Counted from the stretch's first letter, positions 15,727-24,922 are shown. The stretch is DNA of 64,000 bases from JAJDNH01 sp964552395 (GCA_964552395.1 CAZKGM010000015.1:1-64000), one strand, 5' to 3'. Numbers and translations: made by a program. Notes: a model not told the origin generated them from the sequence alone.

Positions 15727-17279
15727 GAGTCAGCCTCCGGCGCACCCCAGCCGCCGCCGCCCGGCGTCTCGAGCACCAGGCGGTCTCCGGGACCGACCTC
15801 GCAGCCGTCCACCGGCCCCAGCTCGAGGACCGCACCGCCGGCCCGGATCACGCGCTGCCGCCCGGTCGCCCCGGTCGCGCCCCCGGCCATGCCGTACGGC
15901 GCTACGGTTCGGTGCTGGGACAGCACGGACAGGCTCATTGGCGCCAGGAATACGAGCTCTCGCAGCGCCCCGTCGCCGCCGCGCCGCCGCCCGCGCCCGC
16001 CCGAGCCGCGGCGGATGGCGAACCGTTCCACTCGCACCGGGTAGCGGTGCTCCACCACCTCCGGGTCGGTGATGCGGGTGTTGGTCATGTGGCTGTGCAC
16101 GGCGTCCGCGCCGGCTGCATCCGCAGTGGCGCCGACGCCGCCGCACACAGTCTCGTAGTAGCCGAAGTGCTCGTTTCCGAACAGCACGTTGTTCATCGTG
16201 CCCTGCGAGCAGGCGGCCAGCCCGAGCGCCTTGAGCAGCAGGTCCACGAGCCGTTGGCTGGTCTCGACGTTGCCGCCGACCACGGCCGGCGCCTGGCGCG
16301 GGTCGGCCGGGAACGGCGGGTCGAGCAGCCCGGACGGGATCACCAGCTCCACCGGCGCGAGCAGCCCCTCGTTCAGCGGCAGCGGCGCCGCAACCAGGAG
16401 GCGGAGCACGTAGAGCACGACGCTGGTGACTATGGCCGGCGTCGCGTTGAGGTTGCCGGGGTGGACGCCGCCGCTGCCCGTGAAGTCGATGCAGGCGCGA
16501 TCCCCTGCTACGCACACCTCGACGGTCAGCGGCGTGCCATCGTCGAGGCTCTCCTGCGCCCGGTAGACGCCTGCCGGCAGGCGGCCGAGCGCGGCCCGGG
16601 CGTGGTGCTCGGCGAGCTCTTCGACCGCCGCCATGAAGTGGAGCACGGCGGCGGGCCCGTGGAGCTCCGCCAGTGTCTCGAGTGCGGCAGCACCGTGCCG
16701 GTTGGCGGCAACCGCCGCGGCCAGGTCGGCGAGGTTGTCGCCCACCGCTCGCGACGGGTACGGACCGCCCCTCAGCAACGCCTCGATTTCCGCCCAGCGC
16801 GGCTCGCCGGCGAACACCAGCAGTTGCGGCGCGATCACCACACCCTCCTCGGCGAGACAGCTCGCGTTCGGGGGCATCGAGCCGGGGCGGGTGCCACCGA
16901 TCTCGGCGTGGTGGGCACGGCTCGCGACGTAGCCCAGGAGGTCGCCACCGCCGAACACCGGGGTGATCACGGTGACGTCGGGCAGGTGCGAGCCGCCGAA
17001 CGCGGGGTGGTTGGTGACCGCGACGTCGCCCGGGCCCAGGGGAAGCTCCGCCACGACCCGCCGCACGCACAGCCCGAGCGAGCCGAGGTGGACCGGGATG
17101 TGGGGCGCGTTGACCACCAGGCGCCCGCATGGGTCCAGCAGCGCACAGGAGAAGTCGAGGCGCTCCTTGACGTTGGTGGAGAGCGCAGTGCGCCGCAGCA
17201 TCTCCCCCATCTCGCGGGCGATGGTCGTGAAGCGGTTGACGAACAGCTCGAGCCGCACGGCGTCGGGACGGTCAGTCAT
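15723..17279 (-). CDS. hyuB: Hydantoinase B / 5-oxoprolinase beta-like subunit
   Basis: A 518-residue protein of the HyuB/oxoprolinase C-terminal family. Typical segments are the N-terminal EMGEMLRRTALSTNVKERLDFSCALLD in pieces, PIHLG-like HIPVHLGSLG, VTNHPAFGGSHLPDVT with likely metal-binding His/Asp, and RAHHAEIGGTRPGSMPP. A Gly/Arg-rich C-terminal part ends TPGGGGWG. With HyuA it should perform ATP-dependent ring opening of 5-oxoproline or a hydantoin. The ATG at 17279 overlaps the hyuA stop by 8 bp. Split A and B subunits together are about as long as the single-chain eukaryotic 5-oxoprolinase. Confidence 0.9.
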   Translation of the reverse strand: MTDRPDAVRLELFVNRFTTIAREMGEMLRRTALSTNVKERLDFSCALLDPCGRLVVNAPHIPVHLGSLGLCVRRVVAELPLGPGDVAVTNHPAFGGSHLPDVTVITPVFGGGDLLGYVASRAHHAEIGGTRPGSMPPNASCLAEEGVVIAPQLLVFAGEPRWAEIEALLRGGPYPSRAVGDNLADLAAAVAANRHGAAALETLAELHGPAAVLHFMAAVEELAEHHARAALGRLPAGVYRAQESLDDGTPLTVEVCVAGDRACIDFTGSGGVHPGNLNATPAIVTSVVLYVLRLLVAAPLPLNEGLLAPVELVIPSGLLDPPFPADPRQAPAVVGGNVETSQRLVDLLLKALGLAACSQGTMNNVLFGNEHFGYYETVCGGVGATADAAGADAVHSHMTNTRITDPEVVEHRYPVRVERFAIRRGSGGRGRRRGGDGALRELVFLAPMSLSVLSQHRTVAPYGMAGGATGATGRQRVIRAGGAVLELGPVDGCEVGPGDRLVLETPGGGGWGAPEADS

Positions 17280-19485
17280 CGCCGCCCCCCGCACGGAGCA
17301 CGAGGGCGCCGGAGGCGTCCACCTCGGCTCTCCACCCCGGCTCGATCACTGTCGCGCTGTGGCGCTCGAACACCAACGCCGGACCTGAAGTCTCGGCGCC
17401 GACCTCGAGCTCGGCACGCTCGTGGACCGCGACCTGCCGCCACGCGCCGCCCACGAAGCAGCGGCGCCGGCCGGCCGCAGCGGGTGCCGGCACAGCGGTC
17501 GGGACCGTCGCCGAGAGCGGGTCTGGCCGTGACGAGGCCACGACCCGCACCGACTCGAGCTCCACCTCGCGACCCTCGGGCCGATAGCCGTAGAGCGCCT
17601 CGTAGGCGCGGAGGAACGAGGCCGCCGGTGGCACGCCGAGCTCGTGCTCCACCGCCAGCACGCTGTCCTGACCGAGGAAGCGCATGTTGAGGATGCGCCG
17701 GCGCACTCTCACCTCTTCGGCCGCCACACCTTCCCCTGCCACGGCGGCGGACGCCTCCGTGCCGAGCTCGGCGAGCAGGTCCTCGAGCCCGCCTTCCACG
17801 GTGGCCAGCGGGCGCAGCACCTGGCGCTCGGCGAAGCGCTCGACGACCGCTCGGCCCAGGCCGAGAGCGGAGAGCAGGCCGGCATCGACAGGGACCACAA
17901 TCGTCGTCATGCCGAGCAGGCGAGCGACCGCGCAGGCGTGCTGGGCGCCGGCGCCGCCGAACGCCACCAGCGCGTGGTCGGCCGGGTCGTAGCCGCGGCG
18001 CAGCGAGATGCGCCGAATCGCGTCGGCCATGCGCTCGTTGGCGATGTCGAGAAGGCCCTCGAGCACCGCTTCGAGACCGGCGCCCCCGACCGCGGCAACC
18101 AGGTCCTCAGCGGCGCGGCGGGCGACGGCCGGGTCGATGGGGATCTCGAAGCGCTCCGGGTCGAGACGGCCCAGCAACAGGTTGACGTCGGTCACCGTGA
18201 GCGGGCCCCCTGCCCCGTAGCAGGCCGGTCCGGGATCGGCGCCCGCGCTCTCTGGCCCCACCAGCAGGCGGCGCCCGTCGAACCGGCAGATCGAGCCACC
18301 GCCGGCCGCCACCGTCTCCACGGCGAGGGCCGGGGCGACCAGGTGGGCGTCGCCAACGCGGTGTTCGAAGAGGTACTCGAAGTCGCTCTCGAAGCGCGCC
18401 ACATCGGTCGAGGTGCCGCCCATGTCGAAGCTGATGACGCGCGCGAACCCGGCCCGTCCACCGGCCCACGCCGCACCGACGACGCCGCCGGCCGGGCCCG
18501 AGAGCAGGCTGTCCTTGGCACGGTACTCCTCGGCGCGCACCAGACCCCCGGCGCTGGTCATCACGTGCAGTGTGCCGTCGCCGCCGAGCGCCCCGGAGAC
18601 CCGCGACAGGTAGTCGGAGATGACCGGAGCCAACGTCGCGTCGACGACCGCAGTCTCGGCCCGCGGCAGCAGCCGGATGAACGGTGCGAGCTGCGCCGAG
18701 GAGGACACGTGCGCAAAGCCGATCTGGCGCAGGAGGTCGCTCACGGCCCGCTCGTGGGCCGGATTCCGGTAGGCGTGCATGAGCGCGACCGCGGCGCATG
18801 AGACGCCGCCTGCGAGCAGCGCCTCGGCGGCCGGCCTCAGCACCGCGAGATCGGGGGCCCTGAGCACTGATCCGTCCGCGGCAAGCCGCTCGTCGACCTC
18901 GACCACGGCGGCGAACAGCGGCGCCGGCTTGTCCACCGCCAGCGCGAACAGCTCCGGCCGTTGCTGAGTGCCTATCAGCAGGAGGTCGCCGAACCCGGCG
19001 GTGATGAACAGCGCCACCGGCGCGCCGCGCCGCTCAAGGAGCGCGTTGGTGCCGCGGGTGGTCGCCAGGCGCATCGCCATCGGTGGCAGCGGCCGTCCAC
19101 ACGGGGTGCCGGTGAGGAGGCGTGCGCCGAGCACCGGAGCCTCGTCGTCGGTACGCAGCTCGAACCCGCGCCCCGGTCCGGCGCCTTGCGGCGCGTCCGC
19201 GGCCAGTGCGATCGTGCCACTCTCCGCCTCCCAGCCCGCCACCGGTACGCCGGCCGCACGGTCGCCGACGAGCGAGAACGTGCACCCGGCAAAGAAGTCA
19301 CCGGCTAGCTGCCAGCGCGCGTCCACCTCGACCGACCGGGCGTCGCGCAGGGCCGCGATGCGGCCGCGCAGCGCGCTCGAGGAAAGCACCTTGGCGCGGT
19401 GGAGGCGGCCTTCCGGGTCGATCCCGAGGCAGTCGGTGAACGTCCCTCCGGTGTCCACCCACACCCGCCACGGCGTCGCCGTCAC
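17272..19485 (-). CDS. hyuA: Hydantoinase A / 5-oxoprolinase alpha-like subunit
   Basis: A 737-residue ASKHA-fold ATPase, first gene of the three-gene operon. The phosphate loop DTGGTFTDC is at 11-19 and a second phosphate motif, SFDMGGTSTDVARF, lies near 325. The segments MRLATTRGTNALLERRGAP and QQRPELFALAV resemble eukaryotic and bacterial 5-oxoprolinase (OPLAH) more than short hydantoinases. The N-terminal region between the phosphate loop and this segment has an insertion of about 60 residues. The GTG at 19485 was chosen because GGAGG lies 8 bp upstream and the protein then begins just before the conserved fold. It phosphorylates the cyclic amide to drive opening; 5-oxoproline is the best substrate guess. 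Confidence 0.88.
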   Translation of the reverse strand: MTATPWRVWVDTGGTFTDCLGIDPEGRLHRAKVLSSSALRGRIAALRDARSVEVDARWQLAGDFFAGCTFSLVGDRAAGVPVAGWEAESGTIALAADAPQGAGPGRGFELRTDDEAPVLGARLLTGTPCGRPLPPMAMRLATTRGTNALLERRGAPVALFITAGFGDLLLIGTQQRPELFALAVDKPAPLFAAVVEVDERLAADGSVLRAPDLAVLRPAAEALLAGGVSCAAVALMHAYRNPAHERAVSDLLRQIGFAHVSSSAQLAPFIRLLPRAETAVVDATLAPVISDYLSRVSGALGGDGTLHVMTSAGGLVRAEEYRAKDSLLSGPAGGVVGAAWAGGRAGFARVISFDMGGTSTDVARFESDFEYLFEHRVGDAHLVAPALAVETVAAGGGSICRFDGRRLLVGPESAGADPGPACYGAGGPLTVTDVNLLLGRLDPERFEIPIDPAVARRAAEDLVAAVGGAGLEAVLEGLLDIANERMADAIRRISLRRGYDPADHALVAFGGAGAQHACAVARLLGMTTIVVPVDAGLLSALGLGRAVVERFAERQVLRPLATVEGGLEDLLAELGTEASAAVAGEGVAAEEVRVRRRILNMRFLGQDSVLAVEHELGVPPAASFLRAYEALYGYRPEGREVELESVRVVASSRPDPLSATVPTAVPAPAAAGRRRCFVGGAWRQVAVHERAELEVGAETSGPALVFERHSATVIEPGWRAEVDASGALVLRAGGGDD

Positions 19486-19638
19486 GCCCGCGTCCTCCGG
19501 GGCCAACTCGCGGGCCGGGCCTGCTCGAGCCTGTCCATGACCATGCCGCAGCAACTATACACGCGGCATGCTCGAAGTTCGGGGCTGCGACCAGGTATCA
19601 TGTCGACGCGGAACGCCGACAGCGAGGGACCGCCCACG

Positions 19639-20268
19639 ATGACAGAGATCTCACCCGACCAGAAGAGCCGCTGGATGCGAATCGCGCACCGCCTTGTGGT
19701 GGCAACGATGGGGTACAACGCCATCGAGGCGGGAGTGGCGTTGGCCTCCGGGATCGTGGCTCACAGCATCGCCCTGGTCGGCTTCGGCCTCGACAGCGTT
19801 ATAGAGCTGGCCGCGGCGGCCGTCCTGCTATGGCGGCTGCGCCTCGAACGACGCGGGGCCGACGAGGAGAGCGTCGAGAGGACGGAGCGTCGGGTGCTCG
19901 TATTCGTCGGTATCACCTTCCTGCTCCTGGCTGCTTACGTCGGGTTCGAGGCGGTGTGGACCCTGAGGAACCACGAGGCTGCCGCGGAGAGCACCGTCGG
20001 GATCGTCCTCGCCGCCGCATCGCTGGTGCTCATGCCGCTGATCTCCTGGGCCAAGCTGCGGGCGGCAGCCAAGATCGGAAGCGGCGCGCTGCGCGCCGAG
20101 GCCAAGGAAACGCTGGCCTGCTCCTACCTGTCCTTCACCCTGCTGCTGGGCCTGGTCTGCAACGCGGTCGCGGGCTGGTGGTGGGCCGACCCGCTGGCCG
20201 CCCTGCTGATGGTGCCGTGGCTGGTCCGCGAGGGGATCGAGGGGATCCGCGGCGAGGACGACGACTGA
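19639..20268 (+). CDS. Cation-efflux (CDF)-like membrane protein
   Basis: A 209-residue protein with five or six membrane helices. It shows the membrane domain of the cation diffusion facilitator family, with SIALVGFGLDSVIELAAAAVLLWRL carrying the TM2 Asp, EAKETLACSYLS and a second WWWADPLAALLM near the last helix. The cytoplasmic metal-sensing C-terminal domain of classical CDF pumps is missing, which is normal for this small subgroup. A metal substrate is likely but unproven. The ATG at 19639 has GAGGGA about 10 bp upstream; an alternative ATG is at 19600. It is divergent from hyuA and convergent with the next gene. Confidence 0.75.
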   Translation: MTEISPDQKSRWMRIAHRLVVATMGYNAIEAGVALASGIVAHSIALVGFGLDSVIELAAAAVLLWRLRLERRGADEESVERTERRVLVFVGITFLLLAAYVGFEAVWTLRNHEAAAESTVGIVLAAASLVLMPLISWAKLRAAAKIGSGALRAEAKETLACSYLSFTLLLGLVCNAVAGWWWADPLAALLMVPWLVREGIEGIRGEDDD

Positions 20269-20340
20269 CTCCACCACCCCACCGGGCGCCTACACTGACC
20301 CGATCCTGCACCGACGACATGGTCAGGTTGTGGCAGCAAC

Positions 20341-20427
20341 TGAACCGCGAAGGCGCGAAGAACGCAAAGATCAGAAGAGAATAAGCTTCCTTTGCGGACT
20401 TGGCGGCCTTAGCGGCTTGGCAGTTCA
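20341..20427. repeat. Interspersed intergenic inverted repeat
   Basis: Left arm 20341-20380 (TGAACCGCGAAGGCGCGAAG and on) and right arm 20386-20427 (ending CGGCTTGGCAGTTCA) are imperfect reverse complements over about 40 bp, with a very short loop. It sits between two convergent genes and is richer in A/T than its neighbours. Similar phrase-like tracts occur at 14363, 24640 and 62491. It could act as a terminator or be a small mobile repeat. Confidence 0.65.
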
Positions 20428-20476
20428 GACGTCATTCCCAGCTTTCACTGGTCGCATGCGGCCCAAGGGGGTTCCG

Positions 20477-21529
20477 TCACCCGCCGATGGGGCGCAGGAA
20501 CGTTACCACCGGCCGCCAGGTCCAGCCCGAGAGGACTATGGCGGCGACCACCGGCGTCTTGAGCTCGTCGAGGTTGAAGGCGTAACGGTAGGCGGCGTCC
20601 ACCCGCCAGCCGTCATCGCGGAACAGCACTCCGTACTGCGCGCCGGCCTCCACCTGGCAGAATACGATGCCACGGAAGAACGATGCCGACCAAGCTGCCG
20701 TCGGCACCCCTGCGGACCACCTGACCTTGCGCTGTGAATCGATCGCACGGACAATGCGCCGCTCGGGATCGAGCCGCATCGTGACGCGGTGAACGATCGT
20801 CAACCCAGCTTTTTCGAACAGCCCGGTCCACCGTGCGTCGGCGAGACGCCACTCGGCAGTCATCCTCCCCGGCCGCTTCTCACGGATGGCGGCGGGCACG
20901 TCGAGCTCATTGATCTCGAGCAGGCGGGAGCGCAAGGCATCGAAGTCGAGAGGCCGCGTCTTCCTGGGCGGTTCGATGCTGGCCGCCCACGCCGCTCCCC
21001 GCGCCATCGCCACCGCAACCAGTACCACGTAGATGCCGACCCCCCACAGGAACAGCCCAAGGTGATGTTTAAGGAGCTCGTAGACCAGGTTCTTCTCGGG
21101 GTTCTCAACGATGAATGGAAGGGCGGCCAGCGCACTGTCCACCTGCCGCCGGTCCCTGCCCTCGATCGAGAGCACGAAACCGTCGACGGGAAGGATCCGT
21201 CCGGCGCGACCGTCGTCGGAGCGGATGTACCGCCAGTCGTGCCCGGTCTTGTCGATCCTCTTCATCGGCACCGTCGCAGCGAGCTCATCGGCGGTCTTCC
21301 CGGCCCCCTCCACGACATCGGCCCGCCGCACGACCACCATCGCGCCCTCAACCTGCCGCTCCGCGCCGACCCAGGCGCCCGGCTCAGCGTCCTGCGATAG
21401 CACGAACGGCGGCGGCCCGAGCAGGCCGAGCAGGAGGAGGCCGGCCGTGGGGCCGGCGATCGAGACGAAGGCGGCCGGAAACAGGACGATCACGCGCCAG
21501 CGCCGGCACCGCAACGGCGGACCTTCCAT
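20477..21529 (-). CDS. Unknown membrane protein
   Basis: A 350-residue protein that I do not recognise. A first membrane helix lies at about 14-38 and a second at about 155-180. Between them is a region of about 115 residues, probably outside, rich in charged residues (GRAGRILPVDGFVLSIEGRD). A C-terminal domain of about 165 residues follows, probably cytoplasmic, with KKRPGRM-like basic and WRLADARWTGLFEKAGLT segments. Spacing suggests a single gene facing the nicotinamidase operon. No ribosome-binding site better than GGAGGTGAG 6 bp or so before the ATG is needed; that site is good. Function unknown. Confidence 0.65.
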   Translation of the reverse strand: MEGPPLRCRRWRVIVLFPAAFVSIAGPTAGLLLLGLLGPPPFVLSQDAEPGAWVGAERQVEGAMVVVRRADVVEGAGKTADELAATVPMKRIDKTGHDWRYIRSDDGRAGRILPVDGFVLSIEGRDRRQVDSALAALPFIVENPEKNLVYELLKHHLGLFLWGVGIYVVLVAVAMARGAAWAASIEPPRKTRPLDFDALRSRLLEINELDVPAAIREKRPGRMTAEWRLADARWTGLFEKAGLTIVHRVTMRLDPERRIVRAIDSQRKVRWSAGVPTAAWSASFFRGIVFCQVEAGAQYGVLFRDDGWRVDAAYRYAFNLDELKTPVVAAIVLSGWTWRPVVTFLRPIGG

Positions 21530-21601
21530 CTCACCTCCCTGGGAAGAACACCATCAAGTGTGACCGATCTCCTGAGACATTTCCAGCCCGACCCCGGGGG
21601 C

Positions 21602-22267
21602 TCAGGCGACGAGCTTCCCGGAGGTGGTGATCTCGACCCCGCGCGCTGCGAGGTCGCGCCGCACACGCTCATCCGAGGCGCGATCTACGGGACGGCTCAG
21701 GTCCCACAGCACGACGGTGCGGAAGCCGGCGGCCCGGGCATCCTCGGCGCTCCACTTGACACAGAAGTCGCGGGCCAGGCCGCAGATCACCACCTGCTCC
21801 ACACCCAGCTCGAGCAGCAGGCCGGCAAGCCCGGTGGGTGGCCGTCGGCCGTGCCTGTCCCAGTTATTGCGGAAGCAAGAGTAGGAGTCGACCTCCGGGT
21901 CGTTTCCCTTGCGCACGATGGCCGAGACGCAGGCCCAGGGCAGGGCATCGTGAAGCGCGGCGCCGGGTGTCTTCTGCACGCAGTGTTCGGGCCACAGAAT
22001 CTGCTCCCTGCCCCACAGATCGATCACGTCAAAGGGGCTCCGGCCAGGGTGGCTCGACGCGAACGAGATGTGGCCCGGGGGATGCCAGTCCTGGGTGGCG
22101 ATGACACGGCCGAACATCCCGCTCGTCATCAGGCGTCCCACGGGATCGATCAAGAAGTCCGCCTCGTCCACGGCCAGGGCGCCACCCGGCATGAAGTCCG
22201 GCTGCATATCCACAACCAGCAGCGCCGACCGGTCGCGGTCGACGGTGACCTTCGTTCGTTCGGTCAT
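21602..22267 (-). CDS. pncA: Nicotinamidase (PncA-like)
   Basis: A 221-residue cysteine hydrolase that converts nicotinamide to nicotinate for NAD salvage. The catalytic triad is visible: Asp20 in LVVDMQPDF, Lys120 in VRKG and Cys169 in CGLARDFCV. The metal-site motif DWHPPGH supplies Asp60, His62 and His66. PGGALAV is also typical. The ATG at 22267 follows GGAGGAAAG; an extension to 22447 would be poorly coding. It is transcribed away from the response regulator gene at 22531. A second isochorismatase-fold hydrolase is at 59857 but lacks the metal motif. Confidence 0.92.
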   Translation of the reverse strand: MTERTKVTVDRDRSALLVVDMQPDFMPGGALAVDEADFLIDPVGRLMTSGMFGRVIATQDWHPPGHISFASSHPGRSPFDVIDLWGREQILWPEHCVQKTPGAALHDALPWACVSAIVRKGNDPEVDSYSCFRNNWDRHGRRPPTGLAGLLLELGVEQVVICGLARDFCVKWSAEDARAAGFRTVVLWDLSRPVDRASDERVRRDLAARGVEITTSGKLVA

Positions 22268-22448
22268 CTTCTTTCCTCCACCTCGAGCCAACCTCCCTTC
22301 ATCACAACATAGCTTGGCCGGGGAGCAATCCGACGGCCCCGCGCGCCCGAGCATGGATTCCTGAGCGGCAGGGAGTCCGGCCACCTCATCACCACCATGA
22401 CGCGGAGTGCAGCCGGGCTCGAGGTCGGCCGTTCTCCGAGGTGTCACT

Positions 22449-22477
22449 TTGCGCTCGCGCCTCGCACCGTGTCTAAT
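22449..22477 (+). promoter_or_regulatory. Candidate promoter of the OmpR/kinase pair
   Basis: TTGCGC (22449-22454) and TCTAAT (22472-22477) are separated by exactly 17 bp and lie 54 bp before the GTG at 22531, which is a good fit to a housekeeping-type promoter. Not proven. Confidence 0.4.
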
Positions 22478-22530
22478 AGAGCCTAGGCCCAGCTGAATGG
22501 TGGTCTAGGGCTGGAGGTTGGAGGCCGGAC

Positions 22531-23205
22531 GTGCGGATTCTCGTGGTGGAGGACGATTCCCACATCGCCGACTTTCTTGAGCGAGGCCTGACGGAGCACG
22601 GCTACGCGGTCGACGTTGCCGGCTCGGCCGAGACCGCCCTGGATCTCGTGAGCGAAGGCGTGCACGACGCCTTGATCGTGGACCTGATGCTGCCCGGCAT
22701 GGACGGCCTGGCCTTCATCGAGCGCTGTCGCGGCCAAGGAGTGGCGGCACCGGTCCTGATCCTGTCGGCGCTGCGGTCGGTGGACGACCGGGTGCGCGGG
22801 CTCCACCTCGGGGGCGACGACTACCTGACCAAGCCGTTCGCACTCGCCGAGCTGCTCGCCCGGCTGCACGCCCTGCTGCGGAGGGCGACGCCCCAGCAGG
22901 CGGAGAGCCCACGTCTACAAGCGGCAGACCTCGAGATCGATCTCCTGCGGCGAGAGGTGCGCCGAGGTGGACGGCTGATTGCGCTCTCACCGCGCGAGTT
23001 CGCGATTCTCGAGTACCTGTGCCGCAACACGGGCCGGGTCCTGACCCGTACCATGATCCTCGACCACGTCTGGCATACACGCTTCGACACTCAGACCAAC
23101 GTCGTGGACGTCTACATCCACCGCCTCCGCGACAAGGTCGACCAGGGGTTTACGCGGCAGCTCATCCACACCATCCGTGGGGTCGGCTATGTCCTCAAGG
23201 CGTAG
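22531..23205 (+). CDS. OmpR-family response regulator
   Basis: A 224-residue DNA-binding regulator. The receiver domain has Glu/Asp at 7-9, phospho-acceptor Asp51 in VDLMLPGMDG and Lys near 101 in TKPFA. The C-terminal winged helix (about 130-222) has SPREFAILEYLCRN and TNVVDVYIHRLRDKVD and ends IRGVGYVL. It starts with GTG at 22531 behind a GGAGG. The kinase gene begins inside its last codons, so the pair is translationally coupled. The look is that of the CusR/QseB-type regulators of envelope or metal stress; the targets are not known. The region upstream has a plausible promoter. Confidence 0.93.
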   Translation: MRILVVEDDSHIADFLERGLTEHGYAVDVAGSAETALDLVSEGVHDALIVDLMLPGMDGLAFIERCRGQGVAAPVLILSALRSVDDRVRGLHLGGDDYLTKPFALAELLARLHALLRRATPQQAESPRLQAADLEIDLLRREVRRGGRLIALSPREFAILEYLCRNTGRVLTRTMILDHVWHTRFDTQTNVVDVYIHRLRDKVDQGFTRQLIHTIRGVGYVLKA

Positions 23206-24607
23206 CCGCACGGCTGCCTGGCGTCTCTCGGCCGTCAGCGCCGCGGCGTTCGCCGTCGGCACCGCGATCGCGTTCGCGGCCGCCTACGCCGCCCTCTCAC
23301 GATCGATCTTGCACCGCGGCGACGCCTGGCTCGCCGGAGAGGCGCGGTCGGTCGCCGAGATGGTTGCCACGAGCTCAGCCACCGACGCCAGGAAGCAGTT
23401 GGAAGCGGAGGTCAGCGAGCTTGCTCAGGTCGCCTTGCCACCGGACGGCGGGATCGCCAGGCCCGAGGACACCCCGGTCCTCTTCTTCGTCGTGCTCGAT
23501 GCCGGCGGCAAGGTCTGGACGGAGGAGTCGATCGGCGGTGCGGTCGTCGGGCTCCAGGTCGCCCGCAACGTCGGCCGTTATGTCACGACGCCAACGTGGG
23601 AGCGGCTTCCCGGCCGGGAGTACCCGGTACGAGTGATCGCCAACCGGTTGGCGGACGGCAGGATCGTGGTCACGGGCGTCACGCCGAGCGCCGACCTGGA
23701 GCTTCTCGAGAGTACGAGGGAGCTGTTCCTCCAGGTGTGGGCGGGCATGGTCTTGCTCGGTTTCGCCGTCTCGTGGGTCGGCGTCCGGAGAGTTCTTTCC
23801 CGGGTCGACAGAATGGCCCAGGCCGCTGCCGGGATCACCGCTGCCAGCCTCGACAGGCGCCTGGACGACCCCGGGCACCGCGACGAGATCTCCAACCTCG
23901 CCCTCACCTTCAACGCGATGCTCGACCGCATCCAGGCCGCCGTCGGCCAGGTCCGCACAATGGCGGACTCGCTGGCCCACGACCTGCGGAGCCCGATCAC
24001 CTCCCTCAGAGGATCGCTGGAGGGCGCGTTGACGGCGACGGACGAGGCGGCTCGTCTGGAGGGCCTGGCCGCCGCCATCGACGAGGTCGACCGTCTGACC
24101 GCCCTCGTCGACTCGGCCCTCGAGACCGCCGAGGCGGAGGCCGGTGCACTGCACCTGACCCGCAGCCGGCTCGACCTCGCCGACCTGGCCGCCGCCCTCA
24201 CCGACCTCTTCCTGCCGGCGGCGGCCGAGCGCGGCATCGTGCTCGAGCTGCGGGCGCCGGCGCCGGTGCCGGTCGACGGCGATCCCAACCTCCTGCGGCG
24301 CCTCCTGATGAACCTGCTCGACAACGCCACCACCCACCTCGAAAGTGGCTGCCGGGTGACCATGTCGGTCGCTCCCGAGAACGGCCAGGCGCTGATCGAG
24401 GTGTCCGACGACGGGCCCGGGTTCCCCGTCGAGGTGAGGGCGCATGCGTTCGACCGCCTGGTGCACGGCCCCGGCTCACCGGGCAAGGGGCTCGGCCTGT
24501 CGATCGTCCGCGCCGTCGTCACTGCCCACGGCGGCAGCGTCACCCTCGACCACCCCGAGGGCGGCGGCAGCCGCATCAGGGTCCTCCTCCCGACCGCGAC
24601 CGACTGA
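23189..24607 (+). CDS. Sensor histidine kinase (HAMP type)
   Basis: A 472-residue inner-membrane kinase paired with the preceding regulator. Membrane helices lie at about 14-37 and 184-200 with a periplasmic domain of about 140 residues between them. A HAMP linker follows (to about 250), then H-box DSLAHDLRSPIT with His264, N-box MNLLDNATTH, G1 VSDDGPGF and G2 GKGLGLSIVRAV. The ATG at 23189 lies within the last 17 bp of the regulator gene. The periplasmic part resembles that of metal- or envelope-stress kinases in size only. The gene is followed by a repeat-rich gap, so the operon likely ends here. Confidence 0.93.
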   Translation: MSSRRSRTAAWRLSAVSAAAFAVGTAIAFAAAYAALSRSILHRGDAWLAGEARSVAEMVATSSATDARKQLEAEVSELAQVALPPDGGIARPEDTPVLFFVVLDAGGKVWTEESIGGAVVGLQVARNVGRYVTTPTWERLPGREYPVRVIANRLADGRIVVTGVTPSADLELLESTRELFLQVWAGMVLLGFAVSWVGVRRVLSRVDRMAQAAAGITAASLDRRLDDPGHRDEISNLALTFNAMLDRIQAAVGQVRTMADSLAHDLRSPITSLRGSLEGALTATDEAARLEGLAAAIDEVDRLTALVDSALETAEAEAGALHLTRSRLDLADLAAALTDLFLPAAAERGIVLELRAPAPVPVDGDPNLLRRLLMNLLDNATTHLESGCRVTMSVAPENGQALIEVSDDGPGFPVEVRAHAFDRLVHGPGSPGKGLGLSIVRAVVTAHGGSVTLDHPEGGGSRIRVLLPTATD

Positions 24608-24922
24608 CCCGGACCCAGGGACCCACAGGGCGAAAGCTCAACCACGAAGACACCAAGACCACAAAGGTCTCAACCCAAAGATCTTCCTAGCGTACTTCGC
24701 GTGCTTCGCGGCTTTGCGGTTTGCAAACCGTCTCGCCGTCAGCATCGACCCAGGGAAGTCGAGGCGACGTCTTAGCCGCGAAGTCGCTGAGGACGCTAAG
24801 ATGAGAAAAGAAAAGTCTTACAGTCGACAGCCGTGGCTTGGCGGTTGGAGAGCTCGGTGTTGATTAAAGAACTGTCATGAAACCGCCAGACGGCGTTCAC
24901 CATCTCTGGCCAAACTCGCGTC
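24608..24922. repeat. Repeat-filled gap (interspersed intergenic tracts)
   Basis: Three phrase-like tracts lie here: 24640-24667 (AACCACGAAGACACCAAGA and on), 24683-24722 (ending GGCTTTGCGGTTT), roughly the reverse complement of the first, and 24770-24816 (CGTCTTAGCCGCGAAG and on). The first two could pair as a stem. The rest (24820-24922) holds no gene. The next gene has no visible ribosome-binding site. Confidence 0.6.

Noticed and set aside
14362..16044. 560-residue plus-strand frame antisense to the NRAMP-like and hyuB genes
   Set aside because: Low-complexity Arg/Gly/Gln-rich translation with no family; the minus-strand genes are clear and translationally coupled.
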